This document shows positions 6,880 through 14,015 of a stretch of 64,000 bases of DNA, piece after piece. The translations under genes and the position numbers were made by a program. This DNA is from Nocardioides luteus (lineage in GTDB: Bacteria > Actinomycetota > Actinomycetes > Propionibacteriales > Nocardioidaceae): positions 32,901-96,900 of the forward strand of contig NZ_JZDQ02000025.1 in NCBI RefSeq assembly GCF_000960475.2. Reading direction: 5' to 3'. Numbering within the stretch: position 1 is the stretch's first letter; each line of letters opens with the position of its first letter. The notes beneath the pieces are model-generated. The model was not told where the DNA came from and made no database searches. It saw only the letters and a program-made list of their open reading frames with translations.

Positions 6880-8170
6880 TCTGGGCGTTGATCGGGACAC
6901 CGACCTGCTCGCCTTCGACCGCGAGCATCTCTGGCACCCCTACACCTCGATGACCGACCCGGCACCGGTGCGCCTCGTCACCGGCGCCGAGGGCGTACGT
7001 CTCCACCTCACCGACCACGACGGCGAGCGCCTCGAGGTCGTCGACGCGATGTCCTCGTGGTGGTCGGCGGTCCACGGCTATCGGGTGCCCGAGCTGGACG
7101 CCGCGCTCGCCGAGCAGGCCGGCCGGATGGCGCACGTGATGTTCGGCGGCCTGACGCACGCCCCCGCCATCGACCTCGCCCAGCGGCTCGTCTCGATCAC
7201 GCCGGAGCCGCTCCAGCACGTCTTCCTCGCCGACTCGGGGTCGGTCAGCGTCGAGGTCGCGATCAAGATGGCGCTGCAGTCCCAGCGCGGTCGCGGACGC
7301 CCCGAGCGGACCCGGCTGCTGACCGTGCGCGGCGGCTACCACGGCGACACGTTCGGGTGCATGAGCACCTGCGACCCGGTCGGCGGGATGCACTCGATGT
7401 TCACCGAGATGCTCGCCCCGCAGGTCTTCGCCGAGCGTCCGCCGGCGCCGGGTGGTGACGTGGAGGCCTGGGCCGAAGGCGTACGTCAGGTCGCCGAGGC
7501 GCACGCCGACGAGCTCGCCGGGATCATCGTCGAGCCCCGGCTCCAGGGCGCGGGCGGGATGTGGGTCTACGACGACCGCTGCCTGGTCGTGCTCCGGGAG
7601 ATCGCCGACGAGCACGGGCTGGTGCTGATCTTCGACGAGATCGCCACCGGCCTCGGCCGCACCGGCTCGCTCTTCGTATCGTCGCAGGTCACGCCGGACA
7701 TCCTCTGCCTCGGTAAGGCACTGACCGGCGGCTACATGACCCTGGCGGCGGTGCTGACCACCTCCGAGGTCGCGCACGCGATCTCGCGCAGCGAGTCCGG
7801 TGTGCTCATGCACGGACCGACCTTCATGGGCAACCCGCTCGCCTGTGCGGTGGCGCTGGCCTCGCTCGACCTGCTGGCGTCCCGGGGCTGGGAGCAGGAC
7901 GTGGCCCGCGTCTCCGGCGCGCTCTCGGCGGGCCTCTCCCCTCTCGCCGAGCTGCCGGGCGTCAGCGACGTCCGCGTCCTCGGCGCCGTCGGCGTGGTCC
8001 AGCTCGACCATCCGGTCGATGTCGCGAAGGCGACCGACGCCGCCCTGCGCGAGGGGGTCTGGGTCCGGCCGTTCCGCGACCTGATCTACACCATGCCGCC
8101 CTACGTCACCGGCACCGACGACCTCGCCCGGATCTGCCGCGCCGTCGCGGCTGCCGCGGAGGTGGCCTGA
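6860..8170 (+). CDS. bioA: Adenosylmethionine-8-amino-7-oxononanoate aminotransferase (DAPA synthase)
   Basis: PLP-dependent class III aminotransferase, 436 residues, converting KAPA to DAPA with SAM as amino donor. The ATG at 6860 has GGGGA just upstream and overlaps the end of bioB by 20 bp; a GTG at 6845 and an ATG at 6872 are alternatives. Family marks include the N-terminal HLWHPYTSM, the PLP-phosphate loop SGSVSVEVAIKMA, the aspartate in IFDEIATGLGRTG (about residue 259), and the PLP lysine in LCLGKALTGGY (about residue 286). HGPTFMGNPLACA follows as expected for BioA. It is second in the biotin operon, one base before bioF. Confidence 0.95.
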   Translation: MSLPMLDLGVDRDTDLLAFDREHLWHPYTSMTDPAPVRLVTGAEGVRLHLTDHDGERLEVVDAMSSWWSAVHGYRVPELDAALAEQAGRMAHVMFGGLTHAPAIDLAQRLVSITPEPLQHVFLADSGSVSVEVAIKMALQSQRGRGRPERTRLLTVRGGYHGDTFGCMSTCDPVGGMHSMFTEMLAPQVFAERPPAPGGDVEAWAEGVRQVAEAHADELAGIIVEPRLQGAGGMWVYDDRCLVVLREIADEHGLVLIFDEIATGLGRTGSLFVSSQVTPDILCLGKALTGGYMTLAAVLTTSEVAHAISRSESGVLMHGPTFMGNPLACAVALASLDLLASRGWEQDVARVSGALSAGLSPLAELPGVSDVRVLGAVGVVQLDHPVDVAKATDAALREGVWVRPFRDLIYTMPPYVTGTDDLARICRAVAAAAEVA

Positions 8171-8171
8171 G

Positions 8172-9305
8172 ATGAGCTGGCAGACCTGGCTGGAGGCAGC
8201 GGCCACGGCACGCGAGGAGGCCGGGCTGACCCGGCAGCTGCGGCCGCGCGGCCCTCATGACGCCACCTCGAAGGCGCACAGTATCGACCTGGCCGGCAAC
8301 GACTACCTGGGACTGTCGGGGCACCTCGACGTACGCCGCGCCGCGGCCGAGGCGGCGATGCTCTGGGGCGGTGGCGCGGGTGCGTCCCGGCTGGTCACGG
8401 GAACCTTGACGCTGCACGGCGAGCTCGAGGCAGAGCTCGCCGACTGGCTCGGTCAGCCGGGCGCGCTGACGTTCTCGAGCGGCTACCACGCCAACCTCTC
8501 GGTCGTCAGCGCCCTGGCCGACAAGAGCGCCCACGTCGTCTCCGACGCGCACATCCACGCCTCGCTGATCGACGCCGTGCGCCTCTCCCGGTCCCAGCTC
8601 ACCGTCGTCCCGCACAACAACGTCGCCGCGGTGCAGGCGGCGCTGGCCGCACGGCCGGGCGTCCGCACCCTCGTGCTCGCCGAGTCGGTCTACTCGGTCC
8701 TCGGCGACGAGGCGCCGCTCATCGAGCTGGCCGAGGTGTGCGCGGCGTACGGGGCCCTGCTGGTCGTCGACGAGGCCCACGGCGTCGGTGTCCACGGGCC
8801 GGGGCTCGTCGCCCGCCACGGCCTCGCCGGACGACCGGACGTGCTCGTCACCGCGACCCTCTCCAAGAGCCTGGGCAGCCAGGGCGGGGCAGTGCTCGGA
8901 CCGCGCGCGGTCCTCGACCATCTGGTCAACACCGCCCGGCCGTTCATCTTCGACACCGGCCTGGCTCCTGCCTCCGCAGCCGCCGCGCTGGCCGCGGCGC
9001 GGGTCGCGCGGTCACGCCCGGAGCTCGCCGACACCATCCGCGCTCGGGTCACCGGGCTGGCCAAGACCCTGGGGGTCCCGGCCCCGGCCGGCGCGGTGCT
9101 GTCGGTGCCGGTGCCGTCGCCCGAGGCAGCGGTCGCGGCGCAGGCGGAGCTGCTCGCCGAGGGCGTACGCGTCGGCTGCTTCCGTCCGCCGTCCGTCCCC
9201 GACGGCGTCTCCCGGCTGCGCGTCACCGCCGGGGCGGGTGTCACCGACGAGGAGTGGGAGCGGGCGGCCAAGGCCATCGACGCGATCGTGGGTGGTGACC
9301 GATGA
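8172..9305 (+). CDS. bioF: 8-amino-7-oxononanoate synthase
   Basis: Alpha-oxoamine synthase, 377 residues, which condenses pimeloyl thioester with alanine to make KAPA using PLP. The glycine-rich SRLVTGTLTLHGELE block (about 72-86), the DEAHGVGVHGPG loop (about 200-211) and the PLP lysine in SKSLGSQGG (Lys232) are all present. Length is usual for the family. It starts one base after the bioA stop, and its last codons overlap the bioD start (ATGA), so translation is probably coupled. No bioC, bioH or bioI gene for pimelate supply is seen nearby, so the pimeloyl source is encoded elsewhere. Confidence 0.95.
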   Translation: MSWQTWLEAAATAREEAGLTRQLRPRGPHDATSKAHSIDLAGNDYLGLSGHLDVRRAAAEAAMLWGGGAGASRLVTGTLTLHGELEAELADWLGQPGALTFSSGYHANLSVVSALADKSAHVVSDAHIHASLIDAVRLSRSQLTVVPHNNVAAVQAALAARPGVRTLVLAESVYSVLGDEAPLIELAEVCAAYGALLVVDEAHGVGVHGPGLVARHGLAGRPDVLVTATLSKSLGSQGGAVLGPRAVLDHLVNTARPFIFDTGLAPASAAAALAAARVARSRPELADTIRARVTGLAKTLGVPAPAGAVLSVPVPSPEAAVAAQAELLAEGVRVGCFRPPSVPDGVSRLRVTAGAGVTDEEWERAAKAIDAIVGGDR

Positions 9306-9949
9306 GCGGGCGGGTGGTGATCGTCACCGGCACCAGCACCGGCGTCGGCAAGACCGTCGCGACGGCGACGCTGGCCTCCCGGGCGCGGACGAACGGCGAG
9401 AAGGTCACGGTCGTCAAGCCGGTCCAGACCGGCACCGACGACGGCGACTGCGACGCCGCCGAGATCCAGCGGCTGACCGGGATCGAGGTCCACGAGCTGA
9501 CCCGGCTCGGGGAGCCGCTCGCCCCCGACACCGCGGCCCGGCGGGCCGGGGTGGAGATCCCGCCGGTCGCTTCGTACGCCCCGACGATCTCGGCCCTGAC
9601 CAGGGACAACGACCTCGTCCTGGTCGAAGGCGCCGGCGGCCTGCTGGTGCGGCTGGACACCGACGGCGGCACCCTCCTGGACCTGGCCGACGCGCTCCAC
9701 CTCGGCGGCACCCCGACGTCCTTCGTCGTCATCACCTCGGCCGGCCTGGGCACCCTCAACCACACCGAGCTGACCGTGGCCGCGCTGCGCGCCCGCGGGT
9801 ACGAGCCCGACGGGCTGATCATCGGCTCCTGGCCGGGCGATCCGGGGCTCGCCGAGCGGTGCAACCGCATCGACCTGCCGCGGGTGACCGGCGTACCCCT
9901 GCTCTTCGGCATCCCGGAAGGAATTGACAACCATTCTCAACTCGGCTGA
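9302..9949 (+). CDS. bioD: Dethiobiotin synthetase
   Basis: ATP-dependent carboxylase, 215 residues, that closes the ureido ring of DAPA to give dethiobiotin. The P-loop is GTSTGVGKT at residues 10-18; VVKPVQTGTDDGD (substrate and magnesium site) and VEGAGGLLVRL (about 107-117) follow. Length is normal. The start overlaps the bioF stop by 4 bp. The last nine or so codons overlap the promoter and Zur-like operator of the zinc operon that follows, so this coding sequence also serves as a regulatory region. A biotin transcript that reads on would enter znuA. Confidence 0.94.
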   Translation: MSGRVVIVTGTSTGVGKTVATATLASRARTNGEKVTVVKPVQTGTDDGDCDAAEIQRLTGIEVHELTRLGEPLAPDTAARRAGVEIPPVASYAPTISALTRDNDLVLVEGAGGLLVRLDTDGGTLLDLADALHLGGTPTSFVVITSAGLGTLNHTELTVAALRARGYEPDGLIIGSWPGDPGLAERCNRIDLPRVTGVPLLFGIPEGIDNHSQLG

Positions 9950-9961
9950 GAATGGTTCTCA
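9924..9961 (+). promoter_or_regulatory. Zur-like double operator and leaderless promoter for znuA
   Basis: A perfect -35 (TTGACA, 9924-9929) is followed 18 bp later by GAGAAT (9948-9953), placing the transcription start at about 9960-9961, on the ATG at 9961. Two Zur-type palindromes overlap these elements: TTGACAACCATTCTCAA at 9924-9940 (imperfect) and TGAGAATGGTTCTCA at 9947-9961 (perfect, 6-3-6). Zinc-bound Zur would block both promoter boxes. The first box lies inside bioD and the second covers its stop codon. Confidence 0.78.
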
Positions 9962-10932
9962 TGGCCCCCACAATCCGCTACGCCGGTGTCTTCGCTGCCG
10001 GCGCGCTCCTGCTCACCTCCGGCTGTGCCGCCCTCTCCGACGACTCCGGTTCCGCCGGCTCCGACTCGGGGAAGGTGCAGGTCGCGGCCGCGTTCTACCC
10101 GCTGGAGTTCGTCGCGGAACGCGTGGGCGGTGACCTCGTCGACGTCACCGGGCTCACCAAGCCGGGCGTCGAGCCGCACGACCTCGAGCTCAGCATCAAC
10201 CAGACCGCGGCGCTGCAGAGCGCCGACGTGATCCTCAGCGAGCACGGCTTCCAGCCCGCCGTCGACGACGCGATCGAGCAGAACGTCAAGGGCGCCGTGG
10301 TCGACGTCGAGAAGACCGTCGACCTCCGCCCCGCCGAGGAGGGCGGCGACGAGCACGGCGCCGAGGAGCACGAGGAGGAGGCCGCCTCGGGCGAGGACGA
10401 GCACGACCACGGCGAGTTCGACCCCCACTTCTGGCACGACCCGGCGCTGATGGCCGACTACGCCGACGCCGTCAGCGCAGCGCTGGCCAAGGCCGACCCC
10501 GACAACGCCGAGACCTACGCGGCCAACGCCAAGGCCCTGACCGAGGACCTCACCAAGCTCGACGAGGAGTTCAAGACCGGGCTGGCCCAGTGCACGATCA
10601 AGGAGGTCGTGGTCTCCCACGACGCCTTCACCTACCTGGACAAGTACGGTCTGGAGTTCGAGCCCATCGCCGGCCTGACGCCCGACGCCGAGCCCAACCC
10701 GGCCCAGCTCGCCGCGATCGGCGAGCACGCCAAGGAGCACGGCGTGACCACGATCTTCTCCGAGCGCCTGGTCAGCCCTGCGCTCGCCGACACCCTCGCC
10801 GGCGACCTCGGTCTGAAGACCGCCGTGCTCGACCCGATCGAGGGGCTCTCGGCAGACACCGAGGGAGAGGACTACCTTTCCCTCATGCGGCAGAACCTCG
10901 ACGCCCTGAAGGCGGCCAACGGTTGTCAGTGA
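9961..10932 (+). CDS. znuA: Zinc ABC transporter substrate-binding lipoprotein
   Basis: Cluster A-I metal-binding lipoprotein, 323 residues, tethered outside the membrane and delivering zinc to ZnuB. The ATG at 9961 is preferred over 9952 because the promoter places the transcript start there. The signal peptide ends in LLLTSGC, so Cys22 is lipidated. Probable metal ligands are the His in PGVEPHDLEL, the His in DPHFWHDP, the His in VVSHDAF and a late acidic residue. A His/Glu-rich loop (about residues 120-155, DEHGAEEHEEEA then DEHDHGEFDPH) is the zinc-collecting loop typical of ZnuA and not of manganese binders. Its stop overlaps the ATPase start (GTGA). Confidence 0.93.
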   Translation: MAPTIRYAGVFAAGALLLTSGCAALSDDSGSAGSDSGKVQVAAAFYPLEFVAERVGGDLVDVTGLTKPGVEPHDLELSINQTAALQSADVILSEHGFQPAVDDAIEQNVKGAVVDVEKTVDLRPAEEGGDEHGAEEHEEEAASGEDEHDHGEFDPHFWHDPALMADYADAVSAALAKADPDNAETYAANAKALTEDLTKLDEEFKTGLAQCTIKEVVVSHDAFTYLDKYGLEFEPIAGLTPDAEPNPAQLAAIGEHAKEHGVTTIFSERLVSPALADTLAGDLGLKTAVLDPIEGLSADTEGEDYLSLMRQNLDALKAANGCQ

Positions 10933-11741
10933 ACCCCAACGGGAAGAGAACAGTCCCGGCCGACGTCCCCGTGCAGCTCGTGCACGGGGATGTCGCCCTG
11001 TCCGGGCGCCCCGTCCTGCGCGAGGTCGACCTGACGGTCAACCGCGGTGAGTTCGTCGCGCTGATGGGTGCCAACGGCTCCGGCAAGTCGACGCTCGTAC
11101 GCACCCTGGTCGGCCTCAACCCGCTCTCTGCCGGCCGCCTGGAGCTCTTCGGCCGCGCCTTGGGTGGCTTCCACGACTGGTCCCGGGTCGGCTACGTGCC
11201 GCAGCGGAGCACGGCCACCGGCGGCGTACCGGCCTCGGTGTGGGAGGTCGTCGCCTCCGGCCGGCTCACCCACCGCAAGCTGCTGCGGCCGCTGCGCAGC
11301 GCCGACCGGGCCGCGATCCGGGCCGCGCTCGAGGTGGTCGGGATGGATGCGTACGCCCACCGCGGGGTCGCTCAGCTCTCCGGCGGTCAGCACCAGCGGG
11401 TGCTGATCGCGCGGGCGCTCGCCGGCCGCCCCGAGCTGCTGCTGCTCGACGAGCCCACCGCCGGCGTCGACCTGCCCAACCAGCACGCGCTGGCCGCGGC
11501 GCTCGGCCGGCTCAAGGACGACGGCGCCACCATCGTGCTGGTCGCCCACGAGCTCGGGCCGCTGGCGCCGCTGGTCGACCGGGCCGTCGTCATGCGCGAC
11601 GGGCGCAAGGCGTACGACGGTCCGCCGCTCTCCGACGCCGACGTCCACGCCCAGGGCTTCGACGCCGGGCACGTCCACTGCGACGACGCCTCGACGCCCT
11701 CGGCGAACCCCGCGGTCCCCACCCCGTTGAAGGAGCTGTGA
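10929..11741 (+). CDS. znuC: Zinc ABC transporter ATP-binding protein
   Basis: ABC ATPase, 270 residues, powering zinc import. It has Walker A (GANGSGKST, about 48-56), a Q-loop (YVPQRS), signature LSGGQHQRV, Walker B LLLLDEPTAGVD and the H-loop (VAHELG). The GTG at 10929 overlaps the znuA stop (GTGA), and the TGA at 11739-11741 overlaps the permease ATG (TGATG), so the three are translationally coupled. The short C-terminal extension after the ATPase core contains a histidine/cysteine cluster (GHVHCDD) that might bind zinc; this is only a suggestion. Confidence 0.93.
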   Translation: MNPNGKRTVPADVPVQLVHGDVALSGRPVLREVDLTVNRGEFVALMGANGSGKSTLVRTLVGLNPLSAGRLELFGRALGGFHDWSRVGYVPQRSTATGGVPASVWEVVASGRLTHRKLLRPLRSADRAAIRAALEVVGMDAYAHRGVAQLSGGQHQRVLIARALAGRPELLLLDEPTAGVDLPNQHALAAALGRLKDDGATIVLVAHELGPLAPLVDRAVVMRDGRKAYDGPPLSDADVHAQGFDAGHVHCDDASTPSANPAVPTPLKEL

Positions 11742-12760
11742 TGACACTCCTCGAGCTCTTCTCGGTCCCGTTCATGCAGCGGGCCCTGATCGCGGCGTTC
11801 CTCGTCGGGATCGCGGCCCCGGCGGTCGGCACCTACATCGTGCAGCGCCGCCTGGCCCTGATGGGCGACGGCATCGGCCACGTCGCCGTCACCGGCGTCG
11901 CGATCGGCCTGTGGACCCAGACCTCGCCGACCTGGACCGCGGTGATCGTGGCGATCGCCGGGGCCGTGGTCATCGAGGTCGTCCGCGAGCGCGGCCACGC
12001 CGAGGGCGACGTCGCCCTCGCCATGCTCTTCTACGGCGGGCTCGCCGGCGGCGTCTTCGTCACCGGTCTCGCCGGCACCGGCGCCTCCCGGCTCCAAGAG
12101 TTCCTCTTCGGCTCGATCCTGACGATCTCGGTCGACGACCTGCTGGTGACCATGGCCCTCGCGGTCGTGCTGATCCTGATCTGCGTCGGGCTCTCGCCGC
12201 AGCTGTTCGCGGTCTCCCAGGACGCCGACTACGCCAAGGTCGCCGGGCTGCCGGTGCGCTTCTACTCGATCCTGGTCGCCGTGCTCGCCGCCCTGAGCGT
12301 CGTGATCGCGATGCGCACCGTCGGGCTGCTGCTCGTCTCCGCCCTGATGGTCGTGCCGGTCGCCATCGTGCAGCAGCTGACCCGGTCGTTCCGGATGACG
12401 CTGCTCGGCGCGATGGGCGCCGGGCTGGCGGCCTCGGTCGGCGGCCTCGTGCTCGCCGCCGCACTCTCCCGCACCGGCGCCAACGTCCAGCCCGGTCCCA
12501 GCATCGTGCTGGTCGCACTGGCCGGGTTCTTCCTGGTCTGGCCGCTCGGCGCCTGGCTGCGCCGCCGGCGCGCGCTCGTGGCTCCGTTCCCGGAGACCGC
12601 ACCCGAGGAGAAGCCGGTCGACGAGGCCCACCCGCACCACCACGGCGAGAAGTGTGGTCATGTCGCGGTCGAGCACGGCGACCACGTCGACTACATCCAC
12701 GACGGCCACCGGCACGCGGCGCACGTCGGCGCGGAAGGAGAGCACTATGACGAACACTGA
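11741..12760 (+). CDS. znuB: Zinc ABC transporter permease with a His-rich tail
   Basis: ABC-3 family permease, 339 residues, with about eight to nine membrane helices from residue 15 to about 270. The family block ALMGDGIGHVAVTGVAIG near residue 40 and VVPVAIVQQLTRSF near 205-218 are standard. The C-terminal 50 residues form a soluble histidine-rich tail (HPHHHGEKCGH, HDGHRHAAH, GEHYDEH), longer than usual, which could sense or store zinc on the cytoplasmic side. The coding sequence overlaps zur by 14 bp, and the ribosome binding site of zur (GGAAGGAG, 12733-12740) lies inside this tail. Confidence 0.93.
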   Translation: MTLLELFSVPFMQRALIAAFLVGIAAPAVGTYIVQRRLALMGDGIGHVAVTGVAIGLWTQTSPTWTAVIVAIAGAVVIEVVRERGHAEGDVALAMLFYGGLAGGVFVTGLAGTGASRLQEFLFGSILTISVDDLLVTMALAVVLILICVGLSPQLFAVSQDADYAKVAGLPVRFYSILVAVLAALSVVIAMRTVGLLLVSALMVVPVAIVQQLTRSFRMTLLGAMGAGLAASVGGLVLAAALSRTGANVQPGPSIVLVALAGFFLVWPLGAWLRRRRALVAPFPETAPEEKPVDEAHPHHHGEKCGHVAVEHGDHVDYIHDGHRHAAHVGAEGEHYDEH

Positions 12761-13154
12761 CCCTGTGGCGGCCGATCCCTCGGGGGCCTTGCGACCCACC
12801 AAGCAGCGGCTCGCGGTGGCGGAGGCGCTACGGACGTACGACGGCTTCCACTCCGCCCAGGAGATCCACTCCCGCCTCGACGGCACCGTCGGCCTGGCCA
12901 CCGTCTACCGCACGCTGACCGCGCTGGCCGAGGCCGGCGCCGTCGACGCGATGCGCTCCGAGGACGGCGAGACCATCTACCGCCGCTGCTCCGACACCCA
13001 CCACCATCACCTGGTCTGCCGCCAGTGCGGCCGCACCGTCGAGGTCGAGGGCCCCGCCGTCGAGCGCTGGACCAAGACCATGGCCGAGGACAACGGCTTC
13101 ACCGACGTCTCCCACACCCTGGAGATCTTCGGCACCTGCACCGACTGCCGCTAG
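12747..13154 (+). CDS. zur: Fur-family zinc uptake regulator
   Basis: Zur/FurB-type repressor, 135 residues. The winged-helix domain occupies about residues 15-85 (RPTKQRLAVAEALRTYDGFH, then TVGLATVYRTLTALAEAG). The metal-binding half follows, with a His cluster (SDTHHHHLVCRQCG) and two CxxC pairs (CRQC and CTDC) holding the structural zinc. Being last in the znu operon, behind the Zur-like boxes at 9924-9961, it should repress its own operon when zinc is plentiful. In mycobacteria the orthologue (furB) lies between glyS and uppS, and uppS is indeed the next gene here. Confidence 0.92.
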   Translation: MTNTDPVAADPSGALRPTKQRLAVAEALRTYDGFHSAQEIHSRLDGTVGLATVYRTLTALAEAGAVDAMRSEDGETIYRRCSDTHHHHLVCRQCGRTVEVEGPAVERWTKTMAEDNGFTDVSHTLEIFGTCTDCR

Positions 13155-13156
13155 CT

Positions 13157-13227
13157 GCCGAGGCGTCACGTACGTCGGCCGACACGTCACTCCGTGCCGA
13201 CTCGACCGACGCGGGTGACGTCTCGGC
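13157..13227. repeat. Mirrored 21-bp repeat array, copy 1 (zur/uppS gap)
   Basis: Two direct 21-bp units (13157-13177 and 13178-13198; form GYCGARRCGTCAC followed by 8 bases ending mostly in GTCG) face one full inverted unit (13207-13227) preceded by an 8-bp inverted fragment. The array fills the gap between the convergent zur and uppS stop codons almost exactly. It can fold into one long hairpin and probably ends transcription from both sides. The same unit recurs at 48882-49078 and 54783-54896. Confidence 0.85.
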
Positions 13228-14015
13228 TATACGGGGTTGGGGAGGGCACCGCCATAGCGGCGGTCCCGGGAGGCGTACGTCTCGATGGCATGCCACAGGT
13301 GGCGGCGGTCGACGTCGGGCCAGAGCACGTCGGTGAAGACGAACTCGGAGTAGGCCGCCTGCCAGAGCATGTAGTTGGACAGCCGCTGCTCGCCGGAGGT
13401 GCGCCAGATCAGGTCGGCGTTGGCGAGCTCGGGGACGTAGAGGTACTTCTCGATCGTCTTCTCGGTGATCTTGTCCGCCCGGAGCCGGCCGGCGGCGACG
13501 TCCTCCCCCATCCGGCGCATCGCGTCGGTGAGCTCGGCGCGGCCGCCGTAGTTGACGCACATCGTCAGGGTGCACACCGTGTTGTGGCGCGTCATCTCCT
13601 CGGCGACCTTGAGCTCGTTGATGACCGACTTCCACAGCCGCGGCGCGCGGCCGGCCCAGCGCACCCGGACGCCGAGCTCGTTCATCTCGTCGCGGCGGCG
13701 GCGGATGACGTCGCGGTTGAAGCCCATCAGGAACTTCACCTCGTCGGGCGAGCGCGACCAGTTCTCGGTGGAGAACGCGTAGGCCGAGATGGCCTTCACG
13801 CCGATCTCGATGGCACCTTCGACGACGTCGAAGAGGCTCGACTCACCCTCTTCGTGGCCCTTGGTCCGGGGGAGGCCACGCTCCTTGGCCCATCGGCCGT
13901 TGCCGTCCATGATGATCGCCACGTGCTCCGGGACGAGGTCCTTGGGGACCGGGGGCGGGGTAGCCCCGGACGGGTGGGGTGTTGGGGTACGGACCGGCTT
14001 GCTCACGAGGTGCAA
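13227..14015 (-). CDS. uppS: Isoprenyl transferase (undecaprenyl/decaprenyl diphosphate synthase)
   Basis: cis-Prenyltransferase, 262 residues, making the long-chain lipid carrier for peptidoglycan synthesis. It has the complete signature set: HVAIIMDGNGRWAKERGLPR with the catalytic Asp near residue 37, AFSTENWSRS, MCVNYGGRAELTDA, and DLIWRTSGEQRLSNYMLWQ followed by DVLWPD. It starts at the ATG at 14015 (a GTG at 14003 is also possible) and has a short proline-rich N-terminal leader as in mycobacterial decaprenyl synthase. It is the standard UppS here; the 1953-2642 gene is the divergent paralogue. Its stop codon lies at the edge of a mirrored repeat array. Confidence 0.94.
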   Translation of the reverse strand: MHLVSKPVRTPTPHPSGATPPPVPKDLVPEHVAIIMDGNGRWAKERGLPRTKGHEEGESSLFDVVEGAIEIGVKAISAYAFSTENWSRSPDEVKFLMGFNRDVIRRRRDEMNELGVRVRWAGRAPRLWKSVINELKVAEEMTRHNTVCTLTMCVNYGGRAELTDAMRRMGEDVAAGRLRADKITEKTIEKYLYVPELANADLIWRTSGEQRLSNYMLWQAAYSEFVFTDVLWPDVDRRHLWHAIETYASRDRRYGGALPNPV

